DNA of 26,303 nucleotides from an uncultured Clostridium sp. (GCA_900553755.1 USEX01000017.1:1-26303); one strand, 5' to 3'; counted from the stretch's first letter, positions 1-6,312 are shown. Program-made: numbers and translations. The notes: generated from the sequence alone by a model not told the origin.

Positions 1-55
1 AACATTCCATGTTAGTAGCCTAATTTATACTGTCCAACTTTTTGGGTTCAGTACA
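1..55 (-). mobile_element. Terminus of an IS3-family (IS150-like) insertion sequence, cut by window edge
   Basis: Read on the minus strand, bases 55 to 31 begin TGTACTGAACCCAAAAAG and continue GTTGGACA. This closely resembles the terminal inverted repeat of IS150-group IS3 elements as I remember it (TG at the tip, ACTG, CCCA, then GTTGGACA). The element would continue leftwards out of the window. A possible orfA start codon (minus-strand ATG at 10-8) lies about 20 bases inside the repeat. Only this end is visible, so the transposase and the other repeat are not seen. The repeat match is observed; the family assignment is from memory of IS ends. Confidence 0.65.
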
Positions 56-361
56 CAACCAATCCTCGCCTTTTAAAATAATTTTAAAGTTTAAATAAAT
101 ATAAAACCAAAAACATTTGTATAACTGAAAATCTAGATGCCAAGCAAAATAGCATTTACTTTTCCTGAAAAAAATTTTAATGCAATTTTGCTTGTTAGTC
201 ATGCAAATTTTCTTTGGAATATATATTAATTTTACACAAAAAAAGCAAAAAAAGCAATGTTTTTATAATAAAACATCGCTTGTAAATTGCCATTTATCTT
301 ACAAGTTGCATTTACTTTACAGAATTGCATTTACTTTTTTACTTGACGATAATTTTTTATA
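56..361. other. Gene-poor AT-rich stretch with short direct repeats
   Basis: I see no credible gene in these 306 bases. The stretch holds a terminator hairpin (247-281) and a set of near-identical short words. TTGCATTTACTTT occurs at 306-318 and again at 325-337, a degenerate copy TTGCCATTTATCTT lies at 286-299, and a separate GCATTTACTTT lies near 152. The spacing of the three clustered copies is 19-20 bases. The repeats could be binding sites, or debris flanking the insertion sequence. Confidence 0.5.
247..281 (-). terminator. Rho-independent terminator downstream of the 60-residue ORF
   Basis: On the minus strand, a 12-base stem with one mismatch (270-281 paired with 252-263, hexanucleotide loop) is followed by a run of T residues (253-247). 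This has the shape of an intrinsic terminator for minus-strand transcription arriving from 362 onwards. Confidence 0.7.
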
Positions 362-544
362 CTACATTTCCAATTCAACTCCTATTTCCCCATGAGAATT
401 TTGATAAGAATTTGTAGTTTTATAATTAAATGTAACTCTTTCATCATTCCCAGCTAAATTATAAGCAAGAACTCCAGCCATAGCTTGTACTATTTGTTCT
501 TCAGTATTAGGATTTATAAACGTAATCTTCAAACCATTTTTCAA
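362..544 (-). CDS. Small hypothetical protein (60 aa), TTG start
   Basis: This short ORF is not one I recognise. Reading from a TTG at 544 gives 60 residues beginning MKNGLKITFINPNTEEQ. The frame stays open upstream, but that extension is extremely hydrophobic and AT-driven and looks spurious. The TTG is preceded at a sensible distance by GTTGGTGAG, a plausible ribosome site, which is why I chose it. The residues are mixed and protein-like (VQAMAGVLAYNLAGNDERV), with no membrane segment. A clear terminator lies about 80 bases downstream. Its neighbours are gene remnants, so it may belong to a decayed mobile element. Confidence 0.5.
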   Translation of the reverse strand: MKNGLKITFINPNTEEQIVQAMAGVLAYNLAGNDERVTFNYKTTNSYQNSHGEIGVELEM

Positions 545-603
545 AATTCTCACCAACTTTCTTTTCAATACTATTATTAAAATTTTAAAAATATAACTAA
601 AAT

Positions 604-635
604 AAAAAAATACACTTCGAATAATCTCAAAGTAT
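604..635 (-). terminator. Probable terminator after the 639-1007 remnant
   Basis: On the minus strand, CTTTGA and TCGAAG pair (one G-T wobble) around a GATTAT loop, with an outer ATA/TAT extension. A T-rich tail of seven Ts follows. It lies immediately after the stop codon at 639, as expected for the 3' end of the broken gene there. Confidence 0.5.
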
Positions 636-638
636 ATC

Positions 639-1007
639 TCACACATATATTTTTTTACTTTTTATACTACTTGCATTTACAACATTACTTACTCTTTTTG
701 GTACATCAAGATTAAATTTAAAGCCTTTCTTTAAAACTAAATCACTAGAATTCTTATCATATTGAAACATTCCCCTATTCCATATAGCAAAAACCAAATC
801 TGACATTTCACTTGAATATGATAATTCCTTTCTAGCTTGATTATGTTGCATTTTTACATATTCATCTAATTGATTATCTGATTCAGATTTTCTTTTTTTC
901 TTAATCCATTCTCTCTTAGAAACTTTACGATTTTCTTTACTATTATTAGCCCTATATTCTTTTTCTTCAATATATCTAGAATCCTTTTGAATTATTTTTT
1001 CCTTTTG
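639..1007 (-). pseudogene. C-terminal remnant of an unknown gene, 5' end missing
   Basis: An open frame runs on the minus strand from about 1007 to a TGA at 639 (about 122 codons), followed by a terminator. The first in-frame ATG is only at 851. The stretch before it nonetheless reads like real protein: Lys/Arg/Glu-rich, including NRKVSKREWIKKKRKSES. I therefore think the true start has been lost rather than lying at 851. An in-frame TAG at 1010-1008 closes the frame at the same point where the plus-strand remnant begins. No family recognised. The later part contains EMSDLVFAIWNRGMFQYDK. Product function is unknown and expression is doubtful. Confidence 0.5.
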
Positions 1008-1504
1008 CTACTAATGATCAGATTAGTTATACCGTAACAAATGGAAAAGTTGTTATTGAATCAACATTTTATCTACAAGAAATGTTACAACAATCATCAT
1101 TAAATGATCAATTAATTTATTCTAATTTCTATTGTGAAAAAGTTGATTGGATAGTTGAATATGCAAAAAGAATGTATAGTATTTTTAAAAAGATTTTTGA
1201 CAAACAAAATAATGCTATTCAAGAATTTAACATAGAAGAAAATGTAGTTAAATATTATTTTTCTGGTGTACCATATAAAATTAATATGTACGGAAAAAAA
1301 CCTGAAATATCTTGGCAACCTAATTCATTAAAGCAAGCTATAGACCTATCTTTCGGTTTTATGCTTTGCAGTGAAAAAAATCCTTTAAAAATCTGTAAAC
1401 ATTGTAGTAAAGTATTTTACGCAAAAAACCCAAAGGCTGAATATTGTAGTCCTCAATGTAGAAATCAAGCTAATGTTTATAAAAGTAGAGAAAAAAATAA
1501 ATAG
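1007..1504 (+). pseudogene. 5'-truncated zinc-finger protein (DUF6076-like C-terminus)
   Basis: The frame is open from about 1007 to the TAG ending at 1504. The first ATG is at 1082, but it has no ribosome site, and the preceding 25 codons (ATNDQISYTVTNGKVVIEST) look coding. This suggests the beginning of the gene has been deleted. The C-terminal 40 residues carry a four-cysteine zinc-finger-like motif, CKHCSKVFYAKNPKAEYCS followed by PQC and RNQ. This is similar to the CxxC...CxxxC ends of DUF6076/CGNR-type proteins often found in clostridial accessory regions. The role of those proteins is not known. If the ATG at 1082 is used, a 140-residue product is possible. The gene ends at a strong hairpin (1506-1548). 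Confidence 0.55.
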
Positions 1505-1505
1505 T

Positions 1506-1548
1506 AAAAAATCCATATAAATATCTAAATTTATTATATGGATTTTTT
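1506..1548. terminator. Bidirectional terminator
   Basis: A 15-base perfect stem (1506-1520 with 1534-1548) has A6 at one foot and T6 at the other, around a 13-base loop. It lies between two convergent genes, the plus-strand remnant ending at 1504 and the minus-strand gene ending at 1562, and can serve both. Confidence 0.8.
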
Positions 1549-1561
1549 GTCAATCAACTTT

Positions 1562-2020
1562 TTATTTTTTTCTAAAAAGCCCTTTTATTAAATTAAATAT
1601 TTTTTGATACCATTTTTCCTCTTGCACAATAGTCATTCTTGTTTCTTCAGATGGTTGTTCTTCCTGTAATACAATTTTATTTCTTTTTTTAAATATATCA
1701 TCTGGATTATATTTTTCTCTAATTTCTTCTTCTATAGCTTTTTCAACTTCTTGTAATTCCCTAGCATCTTTTTCTTGTAGTTTTTTTCTTTCATCTGGAG
1801 AGCATAGGAAATCTCTATATATCAAACCTAAAATAATTATTGTTTCATTTTTCAACTTGCATTTTTCAATGGGTTCTTTAATATCTGGAATATAATTATT
1901 ATCTTTTTCTTCCACTATCATTTCACGAAATTTACTAGGAATTTTCTTTACTAGCTCTAATGGCATCAATTTTATTATTTCATTTACCTCTGCAAATGCT
2001 TCCATATATTCTTGTTTCAA
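1562..2020 (-). CDS. Hypothetical protein with basic amphipathic C-terminus (152 aa)
   Basis: Third and last gene of the unknown cassette. The start is a TTG at 2020, chosen because GGTAGG, formed by the tail of the preceding gene, lies about 10 bases upstream; the next Met (residue 6) would be too far away. The protein is highly charged. It contains KYNPDDIFKKRN near residues 104-115 and ends in a Trp-containing amphipathic basic helix (KWYQKIFNLIKGLFRKK), which could bind a membrane or a partner. There is no signal peptide or transmembrane segment. I do not recognise a named family and assign no function. It is separated from the 469-residue gene by only 10 bases, so the two are almost certainly cotranscribed and possibly translationally coupled. 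Confidence 0.75.
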   Translation of the reverse strand: MKQEYMEAFAEVNEIIKLMPLELVKKIPSKFREMIVEEKDNNYIPDIKEPIEKCKLKNETIIILGLIYRDFLCSPDERKKLQEKDARELQEVEKAIEEEIREKYNPDDIFKKRNKIVLQEEQPSEETRMTIVQEEKWYQKIFNLIKGLFRKK

Positions 2021-2030
2021 ATTGAATTAC

Positions 2031-3440
2031 CTACCTTTCCCCTGAATCTTGCTCTTGCGTATTTATTTTTCTTTTATTCATTCTTTCCTTTATTTTAGTG
2101 CTTATCGCATTTACTATATCTGATTTCATTTTTACAAACTTTGCTTTTACATTTTGCGAAACTCTGTCTATTGCACTATACCAACTATCAAATCTATTCA
2201 TCCATATGTCTACTGTTAAAGTTTTTGTTTCTTTCATTTGCATCTGATTCTGTTTATCCTTTTTATCTCCAGTTGTATCTCTTATGCTTTCTTCTAGTGG
2301 TCTTATTCTTTCTGGTTGTTGTTGTTCATATTCTTTTGCTTGTTGTGAATTAACTCTATTCCAATCTAATCCACTAGTTATTACATCAAATTGTTCTTCC
2401 AACCCATCATCTCTTATTTCGACCTCTACCTGTTCTTCTTTCGAATTTTCTTGTTCATCATCATTTCTTTCTGGTAGTTCTTGCACAACTCCATCCTTAA
2501 TAAGTTGCCCATTTTCATTTATTTTCATATCAGCTAATCCATTATATCGCTGTAATATTATTTTTCTTTCATTATCTGGTAGCTTTTTTAAATCTTCTAA
2601 TAATTCAGCCATTCTTTCAGATATTCTACTATTGCTTGCTGCCGAAAAATCTTCATAGAACATGTCTTGAAATAATTGTTCTAATTCAGGTTTTCTACTA
2701 ACTAACTCTTCATATTGTTCAAATTCTGCAATATCTTTCTCTGTTGATGCTTGTCTTTCTTTTTCTTCTTGTTCGGCTTTTAGTCTTGCTTGTTCTTCTG
2801 CTTTTTCTTTTGCATCTTGCTCGGCTTTTAGTCTTGCTTGTTCTTCAGCTTTTTCTTTTGCCTCCTGCTCAGCTTTTAGTCTTGCCTGTTCTTCTGCTTT
2901 TTCTTTTGCATCTTGCTCGGCTTTTAGTCTTGCCTGTTCTTCTGCTTTCTCTTTTGCTTCTTGCTCAGCTTTTAGTCTTGCTTGTTCTTCTGCTTTTTCT
3001 TTTGCATCTTGTTCGGCTTTTAGTCTTGCTTGTTCTTCTGCTTTTTCTTTTGCCTCTTGCTCGGCTTTTAGTCTTGCTTGTTCTTCTGCTTTTGCCTTTT
3101 GTTCAGCTTCATATTTATTTAATGCCACACTCTCATTTATATCAAGCCCAATAGCATTTGGATGACCTTTGTAAAAAGTTGATTCTTCTAGCAATATAGA
3201 ATGACAAGTTGCAGCTGTTTCTAAATCCCCCTGTTTTATTGAATCTTTTAATAAACTTTTTAAAGCATTTACTGATTCTTCTGGTAAAACTTTAACAATT
3301 ACTGTATAAGTATTTTGATATTTGGAAACATAACGACTTGTATCAGCAGACATAGCATAACTACTATCTCTAGTTTGTTCTTCTTTATTAGATTCAATTT
3401 TCATGCCTAAATATTTTTCAATTTCTTCTTTACTTTTCAT
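2031..3440 (-). CDS. Hypothetical coiled-coil repeat protein (469 aa) with shared C-terminal module
   Basis: Second gene of the cassette. It begins 17 bases after its upstream neighbour, with a strong ribosome site (GGAGG, 6 bases before ATG). Layout: an N-terminal region (about 1-115) containing SRYVSKYQNTYTVIVKVLP; seven tandem 16-residue repeats of the type AEEQARLKAEQEAKEK (residues 118-229), predicted to form a long charged coiled coil; an acidic middle region rich in Glu/Gln; and a C-terminal module from Trp413 (NRF, then WYSAIDRVSQN, KMKSDIV, AIS, KIK). That module is almost identical to the end of the 640-residue protein. No signal peptide or membrane segment is seen. The repeats alternate E/D at one position, hinting at a two-unit duplication history. 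Function is unknown. TolA-like Ala/Glu/Lys repeats are widespread and do not indicate homology. Confidence 0.8.
   Translation of the reverse strand: MKSKEEIEKYLGMKIESNKEEQTRDSSYAMSADTSRYVSKYQNTYTVIVKVLPEESVNALKSLLKDSIKQGDLETAATCHSILLEESTFYKGHPNAIGLDINESVALNKYEAEQKAKAEEQARLKAEQEAKEKAEEQARLKAEQDAKEKAEEQARLKAEQEAKEKAEEQARLKAEQDAKEKAEEQARLKAEQEAKEKAEEQARLKAEQDAKEKAEEQARLKAEQEEKERQASTEKDIAEFEQYEELVSRKPELEQLFQDMFYEDFSAASNSRISERMAELLEDLKKLPDNERKIILQRYNGLADMKINENGQLIKDGVVQELPERNDDEQENSKEEQVEVEIRDDGLEEQFDVITSGLDWNRVNSQQAKEYEQQQPERIRPLEESIRDTTGDKKDKQNQMQMKETKTLTVDIWMNRFDSWYSAIDRVSQNVKAKFVKMKSDIVNAISTKIKERMNKRKINTQEQDSGER
2034..2204 (-). other. Shared C-terminal module, copy in the 469 aa protein
   Basis: This segment encodes residues 413-469. 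From the Trp, about 29 of the first 39 residues match the module in the upstream gene (3461-3622), including WYSAIDRVSQN and the KMK.DIV.AIS.KIK pattern. The DNA is also visibly similar, for example TTTACTATATCTG in both copies. It could be a docking or targeting tail common to cassette products; this is inference. Confidence 0.75.
2754..3089 (-). repeat. Seven tandem 48-bp repeats inside a coding region
   Basis: Seven consecutive in-frame 48-base units (336 bases) encode AEEQARLKAEQ followed by EAKEK or DAKEK. The order along the protein is E, D, E, D, E, D, then a variant EEKER, so the underlying period is probably 96 bases. Because the unit is a multiple of three, gain or loss of units keeps the reading frame. 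Long plus-strand frames opposite this array (for example 2744-3154) are by-products of its codon pattern. Confidence 0.95.
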
Positions 3441-3457
3441 CTGTTTCCTCCAATTTA

Positions 3458-5380
3458 TTAAATATCTTTTTCTTGATTATCAATAGTTCTATTATTATCT
3501 TTTGATTTAATCTTATCACTAATTGCTTTTACTATATCTGCTTTCATTTTTAAAAATTTATCTTTTGAATTTTGTGAAACTCTATCTATAGCACTATACC
3601 AATTTTGAAATCTATTTTTCCACATATTTGTTGTTTGCATTTTTGGAATTTGTTGTGGTTGTACTTCATCTATTTTTGCCTTTTCTTCCAATATCTTTGT
3701 AGCCTTTTCCAATAATTCCGAATAATTTATATTGTTTAAATCAATGCCTTTATATAATTCATCTTCTAATCCTGCCTGTCTTAATTGTAAATATACAGTT
3801 TTTAGTTCTTCATATTGTGGTATGGCTTTTTTTATAGTTTCAAATCTTTTCATTTTTTCTGGATTTTGTTGGTCTGCACTATAAAATATTCCATCTGAAA
3901 TACATTTTTCTAATCTTTGCTGTAAAGTTTGAACATCTTGTATATCTGTTAATCCATATTCTTGCATAGCTTGTATAGTTTCTTTTTGTTCTTCACTTAA
4001 ATACATTTCATCTATGTTTTGTGATATTTTTCCAAAATCTATATCTCCTCTTGTAACATCTGCAAAAGCTCTCAATATATCTTCTTTAGAAAATTCCGGA
4101 TTTTCCTTTAATTGCATAAACTTTTCATAAAAATCTTTAAAATTATATTTTATAAATCCTTTAGCAAACTTACTATATGCTTGTTCGAGTTCTCTATCTC
4201 CTGAACAGCATTTCCACAAAACATTTCTGCATAAATTCATTTTGGCTTTGTCTGTCATTGGTTCAAGTCCATGTTCTGCTCTATACTTACTAATATCTCT
4301 TTCTATTAAAGGTAATTCTCTTTCATCTGCTACCTTTTTTGCTCTTTCATAATCTTTTGCAAGTTCATGTTCCCCATAACTTATGTAATAAACTCCCTCA
4401 ATTTCATATTTATCAACAACAAGTTCCGAATAAATAGGCGTTGTTTCATAATTTAACATTTCCCCATTTTCTTCAATAGTTTGCTGTATGCAAATATCTT
4501 CTATTTCTTGTGGTAACATAAGAGGTGGTCTAATATTAAATAAATTTTCTTCATCATCTCCTGTATTAAGTGTATATGTATCTCTATAACTTGCACAGAC
4601 AATATGCTTTGGTTGTATTATTAGTCCATAATCAGAGTTGCCATATCTCCCCATTACATTATTAGTCATAAGTGATGTAGACATATATTTGTTTCTAAAA
4701 TTGCCCTCTAATTCTCCTTTTGTTAAGTTATGAATAACCCACCTATATTGACTATTTTGTTCATCATTTATATCTGTTAAATAATCATTCCATATATTTG
4801 TAGCATGTCCATTATATAATTCTATTCTTTCTTGAATACCTTGAATATCAGTTTTCTCTGCACTTAATAAAGTTCTCAGTTCTTCCTGTATTCTTTGTAA
4901 TTCTTCTTTTGCCTCTGGTTGCATTTCAATTTGATATTTTTCTATTCCATCAATAGAATTTATTACTGTATCTGCAATATTCCTTAAATCCTTACATCCA
5001 TAATACTTGTTGTCTAATTCCCTTAATTCAAATGCAATTTGCATATTAGAATATATATCGTCTAATTCCATATTATTATATACACCATCATAAAATCCAT
5101 ATTCTTCTAAATGTTCTGGTTTAGGAATTTTATCATATCTAGCAAATGCTTCTTCAATTTCTTCTTTAAATTCACTATCTTCTTCTGGCTCTAGCATAGT
5201 TCTAGTTCTATGTGCATCATTCATGATCTCTGTAAAAACTCTTCTAGCTAATTCTTCTGTTAATTCTCCAGTTTGTTCTAATAGTTCTATATCTTTCTCA
5301 TAGCCATAAAAACCAATTTCTTGTTTTATAAACTTTTGTATTCTTCTCTTATTTTGTTCATCTAATGTAATTTTTTCCAT
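3458..5380 (-). CDS. Hypothetical protein (640 aa), first gene of the unknown cassette
   Basis: First gene of the cassette. The ATG at 5380 is preceded by AAAAGGA at good spacing and by a promoter at 5419-5446. The protein is large, acidic and soluble-looking, with no signal peptide or membrane segment. I do not recognise a named family. Residues 212-236 hold a Tyr-Arg pair (212-213) and a Ser-Thr-Ser triplet (234-236, KYMSTSLMTNN), followed by RYG and a beta-like strand YGLIIQPKHIVCAS. Further on are glutamates around 304-312 (ENGEMLNYE). The order R, STS, E is that of many ADP-ribosyltransferases, but this is only a pattern and the key Glu is not convincing. Residues 587-640 form the module shared with the 469-residue protein. 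A Cys-Cys pair (KCCSGD) lies near residue 395. Confidence 0.8.
   Translation of the reverse strand: MEKITLDEQNKRRIQKFIKQEIGFYGYEKDIELLEQTGELTEELARRVFTEIMNDAHRTRTMLEPEEDSEFKEEIEEAFARYDKIPKPEHLEEYGFYDGVYNNMELDDIYSNMQIAFELRELDNKYYGCKDLRNIADTVINSIDGIEKYQIEMQPEAKEELQRIQEELRTLLSAEKTDIQGIQERIELYNGHATNIWNDYLTDINDEQNSQYRWVIHNLTKGELEGNFRNKYMSTSLMTNNVMGRYGNSDYGLIIQPKHIVCASYRDTYTLNTGDDEENLFNIRPPLMLPQEIEDICIQQTIEENGEMLNYETTPIYSELVVDKYEIEGVYYISYGEHELAKDYERAKKVADERELPLIERDISKYRAEHGLEPMTDKAKMNLCRNVLWKCCSGDRELEQAYSKFAKGFIKYNFKDFYEKFMQLKENPEFSKEDILRAFADVTRGDIDFGKISQNIDEMYLSEEQKETIQAMQEYGLTDIQDVQTLQQRLEKCISDGIFYSADQQNPEKMKRFETIKKAIPQYEELKTVYLQLRQAGLEDELYKGIDLNNINYSELLEKATKILEEKAKIDEVQPQQIPKMQTTNMWKNRFQNWYSAIDRVSQNSKDKFLKMKADIVKAISDKIKSKDNNRTIDNQEKDI
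3461..3622 (-). other. Shared C-terminal module, copy in the 640 aa protein
   Basis: This segment encodes residues 587-640, starting WKNRFQNWYSAIDRVSQN and continuing with KF.KMKADIV.AISDKIK. It is the counterpart of the module at 2034-2204. The rest of the two proteins does not resemble one another, so the module appears to have been shared or duplicated as a unit. Confidence 0.75.
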
Positions 5381-5418
5381 TAATAAAAATCCTTTTTATT
5401 ATACAATTTTTCTATTTT

Positions 5419-5446
5419 ATTATAGCATATTTGATTTTTTTTGCAA
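5419..5446 (-). promoter_or_regulatory. Sigma-A-type promoter of the unknown cassette
   Basis: On the minus strand, TTGCAA (5446-5441) is separated by 16 bases from TATAAT (5424-5419). It lies about 40 bases before the ATG of the 640-residue gene. A second TATAAT-like word lies closer to the gene, near 5402. Confidence 0.6.
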
Positions 5447-5455
5447 TATTTTTTC

Positions 5456-5596
5456 TTACCCTTCCAAATCCCATTTTCTTTCTCTTTCTTCGTGTTTTAT
5501 CTGTTTTTCTGGATCTATAAAAGTATTTGTTTCTTCTTGAAAATCTCTAATCAAATTATCTTCTTCAGCAATATCAAATTTTCTACAAAATAGCAT
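5456..5596 (-). CDS. Short hypothetical ORF (46 aa), possibly the end of a lost gene
   Basis: An open frame runs from ATG 5596 to TAA 5456. It gives a charged peptide beginning MLFCRKFDIAEEDNLIRDFQ and ending KWDLEG. The frame is open for about 13 more codons upstream (LLKSDRCNEP reads plausibly) and then hits a stop. It may therefore be the C-terminal remainder of a larger gene rather than a complete small protein. The ribosome site is weak (AGGTG, 10 bases before the ATG). It sits just upstream of the cassette promoter. No family recognised. Confidence 0.4.
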   Translation of the reverse strand: MLFCRKFDIAEEDNLIRDFQEETNTFIDPEKQIKHEERERKWDLEG

Positions 5597-5650
5597 CGGC
5601 TCATTACACCTATCACTTTTTAAGAGTTTGAGGCATTATCTCTTGCATAA

Positions 5651-5685
5651 GAAAAAACACATCTGTAATTTTTAAATTACAAATG
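5651..5685 (-). terminator. Terminator downstream of the SpoIIID-like gene
   Basis: On the minus strand, a 12-base stem with one mismatch (5685-5674 with 5671-5660) is followed by TGTTTTTTC. It lies about 115 bases past the stop at 5799. A weaker hairpin (about 5718-5755) lies between them. Confidence 0.6.
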
Positions 5686-5798
5686 CCTTTTCTATTAAAT
5701 ATTTAATTTTGTTTGCCCTCACGTTTTATTTTTAGCCAAATAAAACTGCGAGGTAATAAATTATGCCTACACAAAAGAGTAGACACAAAATTTCTTAT

Positions 5799-6038
5799 TT
5801 ATTTAATTACTAATCCCAATCTAACAACTGGATTTTTTTTACTTAAGAAAACTCCTTTAATTTCAATGCTTTCTGGAATAGGTTGCACTTTTTCTTTACC
5901 GTTCTCGAGTGTTACATCTTTGTGTACTGTGCTTTTACTTATTCCGTATTGCTTAGCAGCACCTCTTACAGTGTCTTTTGTATCTATTATATAATGTGCC
6001 AATATTACCGCACGTTCTTCTATTGAAATTCCTTTCAT
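5799..6038 (-). CDS. spoIIID: SpoIIID-like sporulation regulator with divergent C-terminus (79 aa)
   Basis: SpoIIID is the small DNA-binding protein that tunes mother-cell gene expression with sigma-E in endospore formers. The first 43 residues fit the family well: ISIEERA, YII.TKDTVRGAAKQYG and SKSTVHKDVT form the helix-turn-helix. Beyond this, the usual tail (ERLP.INP..., then an RH.RGG motif before ATK) is absent. Instead the sequence continues LENGKEKVQPIPESIEIKG and ends VVRLGLVIK. Length is near the family's 80-95. I find no convincing alternative frame that restores the tail, so this is divergence or decay rather than a simple frameshift. The start at 6038 is chosen because GGGGG lies 7 bases upstream; an in-frame ATG at 6080 lies within a leader hairpin. 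It is next to spo0A. Confidence 0.7.
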   Translation of the reverse strand: MKGISIEERAVILAHYIIDTKDTVRGAAKQYGISKSTVHKDVTLENGKEKVQPIPESIEIKGVFLSKKNPVVRLGLVIK

Positions 6039-6050
6039 TGAAAGACCCCC

Positions 6051-6082
6051 ATATGAATACTTTTGTTTAAGTGTATTCATAT
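6051..6082 (-). promoter_or_regulatory. Leader hairpin abutting the SpoIIID-like gene's ribosome site
   Basis: A perfect 10-base inverted repeat, ATATGAATAC and GTATTCATAT, flanks a 12-base loop and directly touches the GGGGG ribosome site (6050-6046). A TATAAT -10 element lies just upstream (6097-6092), so the hairpin would sit at the 5' end of the mRNA. It could affect translation or stability, or it could be an operator; the sequence alone does not decide. Confidence 0.55.
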
Positions 6083-6282
6083 AGAGGTTGTATTATACCT
6101 TTTTTATATTACTTCTGAAATACAAACTTATTTTATATCTTTATAGTTATTAAATCTGGCTCTCTATAGCTATTCGTATTTGGTGTCCCCTCAATATAGT
6201 TTTTTCATCTCCTGTTTTTCTTAAGCACTGAAAAACCTAGTATATATTTCATTATATAAAATAATTATATAAAATTACATAT

Positions 6283-6304
6283 CCCAACACAATATTGTGT
6301 TGGG
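6283..6304 (-). terminator. Terminator of spo0A
   Basis: A perfect palindrome with 11-base arms (CCCAACACAAT and its complement) lies 8 bases past the spo0A stop codon. The following minus-strand sequence is T-rich but has no long T run, so termination may be moderate. Confidence 0.7.
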
Positions 6305-6312
6305 GTAATTGT

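Noticed and set aside
20..202. Minus-strand ORF of 60 codons across the insertion-sequence end
   Set aside because: It spans the boundary between flanking DNA and the inverted repeat, with no ribosome site or protein-like pattern.
286..337. CRISPR array
   Set aside because: Repeat copies are only about 13 bases, imperfect, with 6-base gaps; no spacers of usual length and no cas genes in the window.
180..395. Plus-strand ORF of 71 codons
   Set aside because: It runs through a minus-strand terminator and the repeat cluster, has no ribosome site and has an AT-driven composition.
2284..2658. Plus-strand ORF rich in Ser and Cys
   Set aside because: Antisense to the acidic middle of the 469 aa gene; composition is explained by the opposite frame.
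2744..3154. Plus-strand ORF of 136 codons, very rich in Leu and Val
   Set aside because: It is the antisense shadow of the 48-bp coiled-coil repeats; the Leu-rich pattern comes from the complement of Ala/Glu/Gln/Lys codons, and no ribosome site fits.
5713..5994. Plus-strand ORF opposite the SpoIIID-like gene
   Set aside because: The minus strand encodes a recognisable SpoIIID helix-turn-helix with ribosome site; the plus frame is a shadow.
5799..6080. SpoIIID-like gene starting at the upstream ATG (93 codons)
   Set aside because: That ATG lies in the leader hairpin without a ribosome site; the ATG at 6038 has GGGGG at correct spacing and matches the family N-terminus.
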